From Prevotella sp. (lineage in GTDB: Bacteria; Bacteroidota; Bacteroidia; Bacteroidales; Bacteroidaceae), in assembly GCA_017615355.1 (NCBI GenBank), contig JAGAAJ010000087.1:1-41434 (forward strand): DNA of 41,434 nt, read 5' to 3'. Position 1 is the stretch's first letter. Each line of letters begins with the position of its first letter. A program made the position numbers and the translations under genes. Below, in pieces: positions 7,954 through 16,945 of the stretch. The notes below the pieces were generated by a model. That model saw only the letters and a program-made list of their open reading frames with translations. It ran no database searches and was not told the DNA's origin.

Positions 7954-9093
7954 TTACTCGGCGATAGCGATGGTCACACGGTTCTGCTCGTTGATAGCGA
8001 AGGGTTGCTCACGGGCGCCCTTGCTGTCAGCAGTGATGCGGCTTTCGGGAATACCGAACTCCTTCACCAGCATATCCTTCACAACGGTCACACGCTGCAG
8101 GCCGAGACGGTCGTTGATGCGGTCGTTACCGGTCTGTGCATCAGCATAGCCGCAGAGGGCCACCTTTGCATTGGGATACTTGTTCAGGTACTCAGCAATC
8201 TGGGCCACCTTGACCTTCTCGTCAGGACGAATCTCATACTTGTTGATGACGAAGAAGATGTCGCGACGCAGAGGCTCGACAGTCTCCACAGGAGGAGTGA
8301 CAACGGGATCGGGCTTCGGAGTGGTCACCACGGGAACGGTGGGGATGGTCTCAGGCTGTGTGGGCGGAGGAGTCACGACGGGCTCGCGCTTGGTGTAGGA
8401 CTCACCGAGGTTGAAGCGCAGGCCAACGAGACCGTTGAAGTACCAGTCAGGATTCTCAGCCTTCTTTGAGTTGTAGTGGTCGCTCAGCAGGTTGGCATTG
8501 GCCTCAACAACGAGCTTTACCTTGTCGCTCAGACGGAAGGAAGCCTCCAGACCGCCACGGCCGAAGGGATTGATCTTCGAGCCATCCCAGAGATACTCCA
8601 GGTTGTAGACAGCGGGACGAGCCTGCAGACGAGTAGCGATGTCGTTCACCTCGTCATTGCCCCAAGCGATGTTGGCACCACCACCGAGGAAAGCGGTGAG
8701 GTTGAACACGCGGAGGGGATTGTAGCCACAGATCAGGTTCGACAGGTTGAACATCACGTCGATGCCAGGAGCTACATAGTTGAACTTGTAGTTCTCGTTG
8801 AGGGGAGGATTGCCCAGACCATTCCAACCACCCTTCGACTGGATGCCGTTAGCCTGGATGCGTGCAGCCAGGACGGGTGAGAACTGGTAACCCACGCCAA
8901 GCTGGAAGTTGGGAGACAGGAGGTCGCCGAACTTAGCCTCGCCGAGAGTGTACTGAAGGCCACCACCAACGGTGATGAAGGCATGCTTGTTGAACTCATA
9001 CTCGGTGCCATCGGCAGCCGTGTATGTGCTCTGTGCCATAGCTGTGCCGCTCACTAAGAGCAGGGCAGCAGCAATAAACTTTTTCATCTTCAT
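7954..9093 (-). CDS. OmpA family outer-membrane protein
   Basis: A 379-residue protein. It has a signal peptide (MKMKKFIAAALLLVSGTAMAQ), a beta-barrel domain to about residue 220, and a Pro/Thr-rich linker (about 235-270). A C-terminal OmpA peptidoglycan-binding domain follows (GYADAQTGNDRINDRLGLQR, then AREQPFAINEQNRV). Such proteins anchor the outer membrane to the cell wall. The barrel is paralogous to those at 23529 (shared YTLGE..FGD, QSKGG) and 27659 (LSN..CGY). The gene follows the small lipoprotein gene by 44 bp and ends at a strong terminator, so it closes that transcript. OmpA family membership is certain; no specific partner can be named. Confidence 0.93.
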   Translation of the reverse strand: MKMKKFIAAALLLVSGTAMAQSTYTAADGTEYEFNKHAFITVGGGLQYTLGEAKFGDLLSPNFQLGVGYQFSPVLAARIQANGIQSKGGWNGLGNPPLNENYKFNYVAPGIDVMFNLSNLICGYNPLRVFNLTAFLGGGANIAWGNDEVNDIATRLQARPAVYNLEYLWDGSKINPFGRGGLEASFRLSDKVKLVVEANANLLSDHYNSKKAENPDWYFNGLVGLRFNLGESYTKREPVVTPPPTQPETIPTVPVVTTPKPDPVVTPPVETVEPLRRDIFFVINKYEIRPDEKVKVAQIAEYLNKYPNAKVALCGYADAQTGNDRINDRLGLQRVTVVKDMLVKEFGIPESRITADSKGAREQPFAINEQNRVTIAIAE

Positions 9094-9137
9094 AAGCTTT
9101 AATGATTAAATGTATAAAATTTCAGTCGTTTCTTCTA

Positions 9138-9632
9138 TTAGTTGTGCAGCTCAGACTTCTCTTGAGTGCCGCTGTTTGCCAGCCTGAGGAACCAGGCTCC
9201 ATTATGACGCACAGGACGGAAGGTAAGAGAGATACGTGCAGGATCCTCCTTAGTAGCAGGATCTTCGATAAACAGTTCAGCCTTCACCTCGGAATCGGTT
9301 TCCTTATAGAATGTGAAGTCGGTGATGCGATAGCCATAAATATTGTAGGTATTCAGCCAAAAGCGGCAAGCAGCCTTCTGCTCATCGGGAAGAGGCTTCA
9401 CCTGGTCGCCATCGAGTTCATAAAGGCGAGAAATGGCATCATCGATCTGCTCGTGCATCACTAAATCCAAAAACTCTTTGGTGTACTGCTGAACGGTGGT
9501 TGTATCAAAGACAGACACAGTCATCTGAGGCTCAAGCCCAAATCCCTGCTTGGGCGCCTCATTTTTCCCTTTGCAGGCTGTCATCAGCAGCACCAACACT
9601 CCTGCAATAAGGACAAGGTATTTACATTTCAT
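9138..9632 (-). CDS. Small lipoprotein of unknown function
   Basis: A 164-residue protein with a lipoprotein signal (MKCKYLVLIAGVLVLLMTAC, Cys20 as lipidation site), so probably anchored in the envelope. The mature part is about 145 residues of mixed alpha/beta character (TTTVQQYTKEFLDLVMHEQI, RFWLNTYNIYG, then TFRPVRHNGAWFLRL). The final motif resembles the closing strands of small NTF2-like or DUF lipoproteins, but this is only suggestive. The OmpA gene follows after 44 bp. The upstream intergenic region contains a weak promoter and the 21-bp repeat array. Confidence 0.82.
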   Translation of the reverse strand: MKCKYLVLIAGVLVLLMTACKGKNEAPKQGFGLEPQMTVSVFDTTTVQQYTKEFLDLVMHEQIDDAISRLYELDGDQVKPLPDEQKAACRFWLNTYNIYGYRITDFTFYKETDSEVKAELFIEDPATKEDPARISLTFRPVRHNGAWFLRLANSGTQEKSELHN

Positions 9633-9670
9633 AATCTAAATGTCTTTCACGACAATACATAATTCGAGTG

Positions 9671-9704
9671 CAAATTTACAATATTTTTTTGAACTAACCA
9701 CAAG
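9671..9704 (-). promoter_or_regulatory. Possible promoter for the lipoprotein-ompA pair
   Basis: The minus strand has TAAATTTG at 9671-9678 (TAnnTTTG). The upstream box is CTTG (9701-9704), 22 bp away, so the match is imperfect. It lies between the 21-bp repeat array and the lipoprotein start. Confidence 0.45.
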
Positions 9705-9744
9705 AAAAAGCAAAAAAAATTAAACAAATGTACAATTCATTAGC

Positions 9745-9886
9745 AAATTTTGGAGGCTCCAGAAAAAACTGCGGAGGCTCCGCAGAAAATTTTGGAGGCT
9801 CCGCAGGAAAATAAAGAGGCTCCTCAGGAATTTTTGGAGGCTCCTCAGGAAATTAAAGAGGCTCCACAGCAAATTCTTGAGGTGAA
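9745..9886. repeat. Tandem array of 21-bp units with GAGGCTCC core
   Basis: GAGGCTCC occurs exactly at 9753, 9774, 9795, 9816, 9837 and 9858, each 21 bp apart; a degenerate seventh core (gaggtgaa) is at 9879. Several cores sit in an odd palindrome such as CTGCGGAG-G-CTCCGCAG. From the third core on, the segments before them alternate between atttt(t)gg and aataaag or attaaag. The array begins directly behind the stop of the DUF1573 gene. A second array of the same family is at 41104-41200. Confidence 0.92.
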
Positions 9887-10369
9887 CTATTTAGTGCACC
9901 TACCAGAAAGTGTGAGGATTACTGGCTTGTCAGAGCCGTTGTATTGAACTTCTACATTCTTGTGGAAAATGCCGAGATTTCCAATTCTGGAATCATAGGT
10001 CACATCGATGGTGCCACGACTGCCAGGCATAATCGAGTCGTGAGGATACTCAACGACGGTGCAATCACAGTATCCATCAGCAGAAAGTATAACCAACGGG
10101 GCATCACCCACATTGGCAAAACCAAAGGAATAAGAGGCTACAGGATTTTTACTTCGTGCCAACACACCTAAATCACAATCGAGATCATCAAACTGAATGA
10201 GAGAAGAACTATCAGATTCTTCTACAAGATCATGATCATCAGAAACGACATCTGAATCAGTTTGTGATTCTACTTGTGACGGCACCTGCTGTTTACGCTC
10301 AGAGCATTGGCAGTTGAAAAGCAACAACATGAGCAATACCAGACGGACCAACATAGAAAATCTCATCAT
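9887..10369 (-). CDS. DUF1573 domain protein, probable lipoprotein
   Basis: A 160-residue protein. The N-terminus is a hydrophobic signal (MMRFSMLVRLVLLMLLLFNC) with Cys residues where lipidation could occur, though the lipobox is not canonical. An acidic Ser/Asp-rich spacer follows. The rest is a DUF1573-type immunoglobulin-like domain (YSFGFANVGDAPLVILSADG, CDCTVVEYP, PGSRGTIDVTYDS, GSDKPVILTLSG). DUF1573 proteins are common envelope proteins in Bacteroidota of unknown role. A longer frame reaches 10438, but that part overlaps the terminator of the upstream gene, so the start was taken at 10369; the next codon (10366) is also ATG. No clear own promoter was seen. Confidence 0.82.
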   Translation of the reverse strand: MMRFSMLVRLVLLMLLLFNCQCSERKQQVPSQVESQTDSDVVSDDHDLVEESDSSSLIQFDDLDCDLGVLARSKNPVASYSFGFANVGDAPLVILSADGYCDCTVVEYPHDSIMPGSRGTIDVTYDSRIGNLGIFHKNVEVQYNGSDKPVILTLSGRCTK

Positions 10370-10400
10370 ATCAGTTAATACGAATAATTGAAGCAAGCGA

Positions 10401-10439
10401 AGAAAAAATGAAGGGTGCACTTGAGGAGCACCCTTCATT
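10401..10439 (-). terminator. Rho-independent terminator of the 1503-residue lipoprotein gene
   Basis: A 12-bp perfect stem (10407-10418 with 10428-10439) and 9-base loop are followed on the minus strand by TTTTTT (A at 10403-10408 on the plus strand, partly within the stem). It sits about 40 bases after the stop at 10478. Confidence 0.9.
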
Positions 10440-10477
10440 CACTTATTTCACATTGTCTTAATTAAAGACGTGATTGC

Positions 10478-13400
10478 TTAGAAGCGACGAGACTCGATAT
10501 CCTGACCCTTAGTGTTGACGATGGTCACGACGAACCAGTCTTCCTTCGTCTCACCCCAGTCGTAGATGATGGTGATGGGCAGAGCAACTCTGAAGGTACG
10601 AACGTTCAGACCATTGTTCTCGTAGTAGATGTAACCCATTCCATTCTTGAAGTCATCGGCAGTTTCCCACAGCTTATTCAGCATAGGATCACCACCATTC
10701 CAGCGAGCAGGAGCTACACCTTCGACAAAATCGAAGCGGAGGGCCTGCGGGATGTAGTTGCTCAGAGGCTCCCAACCGTCAGCAACAGCAGTAGTAGGAT
10801 TCCAGTCCTTGTCACTGGTATTAACGTTGGTGTAGGCCTTCTTGAGGTTAGGCTTAATAGCTGTGATGCCATAGTAGTTAATGTACTTCAGACCAAGAGC
10901 AGTGCTGCAGTCGAAGGTCTTACCACCCTTCTCAACACGCCAGTCAGTGAAGCTTACCAACTCACCAAGCTTGATAGTTGCGCCACCATCGGTAGCATCC
11001 ACACGCTCGGCACCGTCAGCCATCTTAGCGCTGATAGGACGCAGGTACTTGATATCGAACTTGTTGTTCTCATACTTGATGGGCAGACAGTACTCATAGT
11101 CGAGAACCATGTGAGTAGTGAAGGTCTCGCCTGCACCTACATTGAGGTGGTCGTCATGGTTCAGCAGATCGTATGCATATTCGTATTTAGCAGCATTGCC
11201 TTCCTTCGGATAGACATAACCCTGGAATGTAGCTACACGGTTATAATCACCGTCGAGCTTAACAACTTCCTGTGCAGTTGTGAATTCGTCGCCAAGCTTA
11301 ACAGCCCACAATACTTTTGCACCTGCGTCCTTAAGGAAGAGAACATACCACTGGCCACTTGCACCCTGGAACTTAGTTGTAGCTGCGTAATCCTTAATAA
11401 CCTCATCGGTAGCCTTAGTAACCTCAAGATTATCCCACGTATAATACTTTTCAGTATCGAAGTAGAGCGTAGCATACAAAGTCTCATCGAATTCGTAACC
11501 GTTCAGAGGAACAACCACAAACTTGTTCTTGTTTTCTTCCTTGACTGAGCCATTAGCCTCCTTATGCAGGAAGGTGTTCGAGACATCGAAGATGAACTCA
11601 TCGTCAGCGGCTTCAGAAAGACGACCCCATGTGGTGTTATGGTTATTATCAACTGCCTCCACGTTGCCATGGATCTCGAAGCGGAGGTTCTCGTCAGAAG
11701 TAGTAGAAGTGCTATTCTCCTTGTACCACCAGCTCTGGACGCGATCCTTCATAGCGAAGCCAGCCTCAGGATACTTCACGCTCTTGATGGTAATCTCGAT
11801 AACGATGTCTTCATAGCCCTGCTGCTTACCACGCTCGGTAGGAACGAGCTTGATATAGCGGACATAGGATTTAAAGTTAGGATTCTCATCCTCATCATAG
11901 AAAGCAGCCTTCACCTCGTCAGTAGAGAACTCCCAATAGAGGAAGTCAACATCGGCATCGTCACCACCATTGTAAGGTGTATGGATACTAATTACACCAT
12001 GCTCGTTATTCGTAGCTGCTTTCTGAGTTTCCTTGTCAGTGTACTTCTTGAAGCCACCGGCAACGCCTTCTGCTGCCTCAGGATATTCCCAACGATAGAA
12101 TTCGGTGTCCCACTTATCAACGAGTCCTTCAGCACCGAGCTTCTCCTCGATTTTAGCCTGGACATCCTCCCATGCGATAGAGTCACCAGTGTTGCAATCC
12201 AAATTGAGATTCAGTTCGAGAGGAACGAGCGTAGAGTTGTTGGTGATGAGGATAGTGACATAACCATAAGTATAGGTCTTGCCGTCAGCCTTAAGCTGAA
12301 CGAGCACGATAGCAGACTTACCAGCGGTAGAAGCATTATCACGCTTGTCAGCCTTGACATATACGAGACCGTCATCAGCAACCTTGCCATCACCATTGTT
12401 GAAGTATGCCTTATCAGTCAGGATGGTATACTCCACAGTAAAGCCCTTATCCTTGGCTTGCTGTATAGTCCATTCCTTCTCACCCTCAGCATTGTCCCAA
12501 TAGTGGATGGCGAGTGAGTCGTTCAGGTTGATAACTGCATCATCATCAGTACGATTCAGATAGAACGAGTAGGTTCCCCACTGATCTTCGTTCCAAGCGT
12601 AAGCAAAGACGGTGTGAGTGTGATACTGCTGGTTACCTTGATTCCAATGTTCAACCTCAATATCCTTGGTAATACCTGCATACTTAGCCTTGTTTGCCAC
12701 ACACATCCAATCGATATAAGACGGAGTCAGAATAGCGTAGTCAGAGATGATGCGGCGGTTGTCAGTCAGCTTATTGAGGCTCTCAAGCTCAGGATTCTTA
12801 CTATTATTGCGAGTAGCAGTCAGAGCCAGAGTGGTAATCCAAGCATAGGTCTCATTTCCTTCATGCCATTGTACTTCTACTGCATCATCGCCTTCACCCT
12901 CTTTCCAACGATAAGTCTCACCATAAGCAGTGCCACCTTCGGTGTTAGCACTGTTGATGTTTTCAGGAGCCTTCACATTGAAAGTCACATAAAGCGTGTC
13001 GCCAGAATACTTGGTCCTGATGTTCTGAGGAACAGCCTTATCATAGTCATGGTCACCACGAGAGATGGTGTTCTTGGTAGGAATCTCATCGAAGCCGAAG
13101 GTATAGTTCTCAGTGTCCACTGTCTGGGGATTCAGCCAATACTTAGCGTTGATATCGAATGCCTTTGAAGCACCGTCACCAGGCGTCATAATCAGTGACT
13201 CGAGTGATTTTTGATCTTCATTATAATAATCCATATAGCCCTGTTCCTTAGCTTTCGAAACAGCTGCAGCGATAGGATCCTCATTCAGAGTGTATGTAGC
13301 ATAAGACTCAACGATCATAGCGTCGATACGGGGCAGACCATAGATCCACTCGTCGGGCAGTGTGACGATGCTGGTCAGGTCACGATCCAAGAAGAGGAAC

Positions 13401-14989
13401 ATCTTGTTGAGGTCGCTGGTCAGCTTAGCCAGACCCTTCTCAAGAGACTCCACGCGAGTGGACAGTTTCTCCACGTCGCTCTTCAAGTCCTTGAGGTTCT
13501 TAGCAACAACGCCAATGCTGTCGAGCAAGTACGAATACTTCTTGGCAATGTCTTTCTCCATATTCTCAGCGCGCTTCTCCAGTGCCTGGGTTACCTTTGC
13601 CAGAGAATCGGCATCAGCCTGAGCATTAGCGGCAGCCTTCTGGGCAGCTTCAGCAGTAGCCTTAGCCTTATCAGCAGTCTCCTGAGCCTTAGTGATGTCG
13701 GCGAGCATCTGCGGAATCTTATCCACGTTGGCCTTCACATTGTTCATCCAGGTAGTAAGGGTCGTAATCTGACCGGTGTGGCCAGCAACAGTATTAGCCA
13801 AGGTGTTGAATGCACCCCAGTCAACCTTATTCTGGTCAAGAGCCTTGGTAACAGCAGCCAGCGAGTCAATGCGGAGAGACAGCGCCTTGTCAGCCTTCTG
13901 CATTGCATCCTGCAAATCAGCAATAGCCTGCTTGTTCAGCTCAATATTCTTGGTATTATCAGCAACTCTACCGTCCAGCTTTGAAAGCTTACCGTCCAGC
14001 TCCTCAATCATAGCAACCATCTCAGCCTTCAGCTTGTCAGTAGCGGCAGCCACGACAGCAGCCATCATCACGCGGATAGCGCTTGTAGCATCGTTCAGGT
14101 CAGCACTCTTGATGAAGTCGGCATCCTCGAGAGCCTTCACTCTGTCGGTGAGAGCCTCAATGGCCTTCTTGTTCTTCTCCACCTGCAGAATCTGCTCCTG
14201 CAGAACGGTGATGGCAGCGAAGTTAGCGGCGATAGAGTCGCTCTGGCGCTGGTTCACCATGTCGATGCGGGCAATACCCTGACCGAGAGCAGCGATCTCA
14301 GCATTCACAACGAGCAGAGCAGCCTCAAAGTCCTTCTTTGTGACATAGTCCTCGTAAATCTTTGCGAGCTCGTCCTTGATTTCCTTGTACTTCTTGGCAA
14401 CATCATTCTCGCAGCTCTTCAGCTTGGCAGCCAGGCTGTCGATGCGTGTACCAACACCGGCGAGCTTCTCGTTGACATATTTCACGTCAGCCTTATCGGC
14501 CAGTTTCTTCTCGAAGGTCTCGATGTCAACGAACTCTGCCTTGATCTTCTCATAGAGGGCGTCAACCTTCTTCTGAGCTTCCTCGATAGCAGCGAGCTTA
14601 GCCTTCTCAGCCTCTGTCTCTGCCTTCTTGGCGGCAGCGTCGGCAGCAGCCTGAGCAGCGTCAGCAGCGGCCTGAGCAGCAGCGGCGTCCTTCACAGCCT
14701 GATCAGCAGTGCCCTGAGCGGCATCGGCAGCAGCCTGAGCCTTCTTGGCAGCCTCAACAGCCTGGTCGGCAGTAGCCTGTGCAGCAGCGGCAGCAGCCGT
14801 CAGTGTCTGGATGTTCTGTTCGCACTTCTGGCGAGCTTCCTCCAGTGCCTTGACCTGTGACTGCAACTGATTAATCAACGCGGTGTTGGCGTTGATATCA
14901 TCATCGTAGTCCTTACAAGACGAAAATACACCCATGGTAACCACAACGAGGGCTGCCATAAGCAATTTACTGATGAATCTTTTTTTCAT
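10478..14989 (-). CDS. Large surface lipoprotein with long coiled-coil region
   Basis: A 1503-residue protein. It has a lipoprotein signal ending at Cys25 (GVFSSCKDYDDD). A long coiled-coil and Ala-rich section follows, to about residue 530 (repeats like AAQAAADAAQ, then heptads such as LSTRVESLEKGLAKLTSDL). The remainder is beta-rich and largely non-repetitive (DEWIYGLPRIDAMIVESYAT onward). The SCKDYDD start and overall plan are shared with the 915-residue protein at 24755, so the two are paralogues. A stalk-and-head surface structure anchored by lipid is likely, but ligand and role are unknown. Two promoter matches precede it and a strong terminator follows, so it is probably a single-gene transcript. 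Confidence 0.87.
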   Translation of the reverse strand: MKKRFISKLLMAALVVVTMGVFSSCKDYDDDINANTALINQLQSQVKALEEARQKCEQNIQTLTAAAAAAQATADQAVEAAKKAQAAADAAQGTADQAVKDAAAAQAAADAAQAAADAAAKKAETEAEKAKLAAIEEAQKKVDALYEKIKAEFVDIETFEKKLADKADVKYVNEKLAGVGTRIDSLAAKLKSCENDVAKKYKEIKDELAKIYEDYVTKKDFEAALLVVNAEIAALGQGIARIDMVNQRQSDSIAANFAAITVLQEQILQVEKNKKAIEALTDRVKALEDADFIKSADLNDATSAIRVMMAAVVAAATDKLKAEMVAMIEELDGKLSKLDGRVADNTKNIELNKQAIADLQDAMQKADKALSLRIDSLAAVTKALDQNKVDWGAFNTLANTVAGHTGQITTLTTWMNNVKANVDKIPQMLADITKAQETADKAKATAEAAQKAAANAQADADSLAKVTQALEKRAENMEKDIAKKYSYLLDSIGVVAKNLKDLKSDVEKLSTRVESLEKGLAKLTSDLNKMFLFLDRDLTSIVTLPDEWIYGLPRIDAMIVESYATYTLNEDPIAAAVSKAKEQGYMDYYNEDQKSLESLIMTPGDGASKAFDINAKYWLNPQTVDTENYTFGFDEIPTKNTISRGDHDYDKAVPQNIRTKYSGDTLYVTFNVKAPENINSANTEGGTAYGETYRWKEGEGDDAVEVQWHEGNETYAWITTLALTATRNNSKNPELESLNKLTDNRRIISDYAILTPSYIDWMCVANKAKYAGITKDIEVEHWNQGNQQYHTHTVFAYAWNEDQWGTYSFYLNRTDDDAVINLNDSLAIHYWDNAEGEKEWTIQQAKDKGFTVEYTILTDKAYFNNGDGKVADDGLVYVKADKRDNASTAGKSAIVLVQLKADGKTYTYGYVTILITNNSTLVPLELNLNLDCNTGDSIAWEDVQAKIEEKLGAEGLVDKWDTEFYRWEYPEAAEGVAGGFKKYTDKETQKAATNNEHGVISIHTPYNGGDDADVDFLYWEFSTDEVKAAFYDEDENPNFKSYVRYIKLVPTERGKQQGYEDIVIEITIKSVKYPEAGFAMKDRVQSWWYKENSTSTTSDENLRFEIHGNVEAVDNNHNTTWGRLSEAADDEFIFDVSNTFLHKEANGSVKEENKNKFVVVPLNGYEFDETLYATLYFDTEKYYTWDNLEVTKATDEVIKDYAATTKFQGASGQWYVLFLKDAGAKVLWAVKLGDEFTTAQEVVKLDGDYNRVATFQGYVYPKEGNAAKYEYAYDLLNHDDHLNVGAGETFTTHMVLDYEYCLPIKYENNKFDIKYLRPISAKMADGAERVDATDGGATIKLGELVSFTDWRVEKGGKTFDCSTALGLKYINYYGITAIKPNLKKAYTNVNTSDKDWNPTTAVADGWEPLSNYIPQALRFDFVEGVAPARWNGGDPMLNKLWETADDFKNGMGYIYYENNGLNVRTFRVALPITIIYDWGETKEDWFVVTIVNTKGQDIESRRF

Positions 14990-15100
14990 GTTGTAAATAA
15001 ATTAAAAAATGATTAAAAACTAAATATTTTATTTTTTTCTCCTTACGTCTATTCACATTTTTCCCATCGTGTTTAGCACACAATGCCGCAAAATTTGGTG

Positions 15101-15132
15101 CAAATATAGGCATAAATCCCTAATCACGCAAA
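15101..15132 (-). promoter_or_regulatory. Proximal promoter of the 1503-residue lipoprotein gene
   Basis: On the minus strand TTTG (15129-15132) is followed after exactly 20 bp by TATATTTG (15101-15108), a full consensus match. The leader would be about 105 nt. Confidence 0.78.
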
Positions 15133-15177
15133 TATTTTTGAACATTTTTTCAGAAAAATGCCATAAAATTAGCGTTT

Positions 15178-15237
15178 TTAGGGGGTTTTTGACAGATTTG
15201 CAGCCGAAAGCGGCGATTTTTTTCGTTTTTTCTTCAT
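15178..15237 (-). CDS. Possible 19-residue basic leader peptide
   Basis: Downstream of the distal promoter, ATG at 15237 opens a frame of 19 codons starting MKKKRKKSPLSAANL and ending in TAA. A purine-rich stretch (aaggaaggaaaaag) lies just before it. It stops before the proximal promoter. A GCCG-CTTT-CGGC-like hairpin is inside it. It could be a leader peptide or chance; no homology can be judged at this size. Confidence 0.2.
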   Translation of the reverse strand: MKKKRKKSPLSAANLSKTP

Positions 15238-15266
15238 CTTTTTCCTTCCTTTTTACGATTTGGGTG

Positions 15267-15298
15267 CAAAGATAGTGGATTACTTTTGAACGAACAAA
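15267..15298 (-). promoter_or_regulatory. Distal promoter upstream of the 1503-residue lipoprotein gene
   Basis: On the minus strand TTTG (15295-15298) is followed after 20 bp by TATCTTTG (15267-15274), again a full match. It points toward the lipoprotein gene, giving a leader of about 270 nt, and suggests a second start site used under other conditions. Confidence 0.65.
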
Positions 15299-15363
15299 TT
15301 TTTGGGCTATTTTTTGCTGGATGGGTACTATATAAATAATGTACGCGTGAGGCCGCCGAGCTT

Positions 15364-16836
15364 CTAGAACTCAGCGGACTTCGGAGTACGCGGGAAGGGA
15401 ATGACGTCACGGATGTTCTGCATACCTGTGACGAAGAGGATGAGACGCTCGAAGCCGAGACCGAAGCCGGCATGCGGACAACTGCCCCAGCGACGGGTGT
15501 CGATATACCACCAGAGATGTGTCTGGTCCATCTGGCGACGCTCTATCTCAGCCATCAGCTTGTCGTAGCTCTCCTCACGGACCGAGCCACCGATGATCTC
15601 ACCGATCTGCGGGAAGAGGACATCGGTGCCCTGCATCGTAGGACCAGGAGCGATGGCGCCCTTGTAGCCGATGGAAGGTTGAAGGTTGATGGTTGATGGT
15701 TGATGGTTGACTCCGCCTTCGGCTTCGGGGTTCTGCTTCATATAGAACGACTTGAAGGCACGCGGATAGTCGGTCATGATGACAGGCTTCTTGAAATGCT
15801 CCTCCACGAGGTAGCGCTCATGCTCGGATGCGAGGTCGTCGCCCCAGTTGCAGGGGAACTCAAACTTCTTGCCGTTCTTGATGGCTTCCTGCAGGATGTT
15901 GATGCCTTCAGTATAGGGCAGACGCACGAAGGTCTCCTTCAGCACACCCTCCAAACGGGCGATGAGCGTCTTGTCAATCATCTGGTTGAGGAAGGCGAGG
16001 TCGTCCTTGCAGTTGTCAAGGGCCCAGCGGACACAATATTTAATAAAGTCCTCCTCGAGGTCCATCAGCTCTTCCTGATCCAGGAAGGCCACCTCTGGCT
16101 CAATCATCCAGAACTCAGCAAGGTGACGAGGTGTATTGCTGTTCTCAGCACGGAAGGTGGGACCGAAGGTGTAGATGGCACCAAGGGCCGTAGCTCCCAG
16201 CTCGCCTTCCAGCTGTCCGCTGACGGTAAGGCTGGTCTGCTCGCCGAAGAAGTCATCGTCGTAGATGATCTTTCCCTGCTCGTCCTTCTTCAGGTCGTAG
16301 AGATTCTTCGTGGTCACCTGGAACATATTGCCGGCACCCTCGCAGTCGCTGGCGGTGATGAGGGGGGTGTGGAAATAGTAGAAGCCGTGCTCGTGGAAGT
16401 AGGTGTGGATAGCCATCGCCATGTTGTGGCGGATGCGCATGACGGCTCCGAAGGTATTGGTGCGCAGACGCATGTGGGCGTTCTTACGCATGGCCTCGAA
16501 GCTCTGGCCCTTCTTCTGCATGGGGTAGGTGTTGTCGCAGAGGCCGTAGATCTCCAGCGACGTAGCCTGCACCTCACTCGACTGGCCGGCTCCCTGGCTC
16601 TCCACCAGCGTACCGACGGCACAGATGCAGGCACCGGTGGTGATGTCCTTCAGCAGCTGCTCGTCGAACTTTGTCGGGTCGACCACAATCTGCACATTCT
16701 TGATGGTCGAGCCATCGTTCAGTGCGATAAAGTCAACGGCCTTGGAAGAGCGGTGGGTGCGGACCCAGCCCTTCACACACACTTCCTTGCCATATTCGGT
16801 GCTTTTCAGCACATCAATTATCTTTGTACGTTTCAT
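15364..16836 (-). CDS. asnS: Asparagine--tRNA ligase with an unusual insertion
   Basis: A 490-residue class II aminoacyl-tRNA synthetase that charges tRNA-Asn. The N-terminal OB-fold domain binds the anticodon ([19 protein letters not shown]). Motif 2 is seen in [20 protein letters not shown] and motif 3 in [15 protein letters not shown]. The usual length is about 465; the excess comes from an insert just before [15 protein letters not shown], where a short turn is expected. Part of the insert ([12 protein letters not shown]) is encoded by a 7-bp tandem repeat at 15677-15711. The frame is open throughout and the C-terminus is intact, so the enzyme is probably functional. A REP-like hairpin lies 8 bases upstream of the start. 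Confidence 0.95.
   Translation of the reverse strand: MKRTKIIDVLKSTEYGKEVCVKGWVRTHRSSKAVDFIALNDGSTIKNVQIVVDPTKFDEQLLKDITTGACICAVGTLVESQGAGQSSEVQATSLEIYGLCDNTYPMQKKGQSFEAMRKNAHMRLRTNTFGAVMRIRHNMAMAIHTYFHEHGFYYFHTPLITASDCEGAGNMFQVTTKNLYDLKKDEQGKIIYDDDFFGEQTSLTVSGQLEGELGATALGAIYTFGPTFRAENSNTPRHLAEFWMIEPEVAFLDQEELMDLEEDFIKYCVRWALDNCKDDLAFLNQMIDKTLIARLEGVLKETFVRLPYTEGINILQEAIKNGKKFEFPCNWGDDLASEHERYLVEEHFKKPVIMTDYPRAFKSFYMKQNPEAEGGVNHQPSTINLQPSIGYKGAIAPGPTMQGTDVLFPQIGEIIGGSVREESYDKLMAEIERRQMDQTHLWWYIDTRRWGSCPHAGFGLGFERLILFVTGMQNIRDVIPFPRTPKSAEF
15677..15711. repeat. 7-bp tandem repeat inside asnS
   Basis: Five units read ggttgaa, ggttgat, ggttgat, ggttgat, ggttgac on the plus strand. They encode part of the extra peptide segment in AsnRS. 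The unit is related to the GTTGAAA heptamers upstream of guaB. Confidence 0.85.
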
Positions 16837-16844
16837 AAACTATC

Positions 16845-16881
16845 AGACCCACCCCCAACCCCTCCCTATATGGAGGGGAGG
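16845..16881 (+). repeat. REP-like element, copy 1
   Basis: It begins AGACCCACCCCC and contains a CCCCTCC-ctatat-GGAGGGG hairpin. It is the inverted counterpart of copy 2 at 16946-16981 (most of 36 positions identical). The two copies could pair into one long stem with about 64 bases between them. Copy 1 ends 8 bases before the asnS start. Confidence 0.85.
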
Positions 16882-16945
16882 AAAATGCTAACCTAAGCCA
16901 AGTGGGTGTTATATTAAATTCATTTTACATGTTTACAACATACTA

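Larger units (their letters stand above)
14990..15363. other. Intergenic region with tandem promoters
   Basis: This 374-bp A/T-rich stretch between asnS and the large lipoprotein gene holds two good promoter matches on the minus strand (15101-15132 and 15267-15298). Between them is a very short basic reading frame (15178-15237). No terminator for asnS was recognised. Confidence 0.55.

Noticed and set aside
9750-9947. Plus-strand reading frame of EAPQ-type heptapeptide repeats
   Set aside because: It is a by-product of the 21-bp array (a multiple of three), starts at TTG without ribosome site, and runs antisense into the DUF1573 gene.
10370-10438. N-terminal extension of the DUF1573 protein
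   Set aside because: It overlaps the terminator hairpin of the upstream gene and precedes the signal sequence.
15364-16836. Frameshift or pseudogene status for asnS because of the repeat insert
   Set aside because: The frame continues into intact motif 3 and a normal C-terminus.
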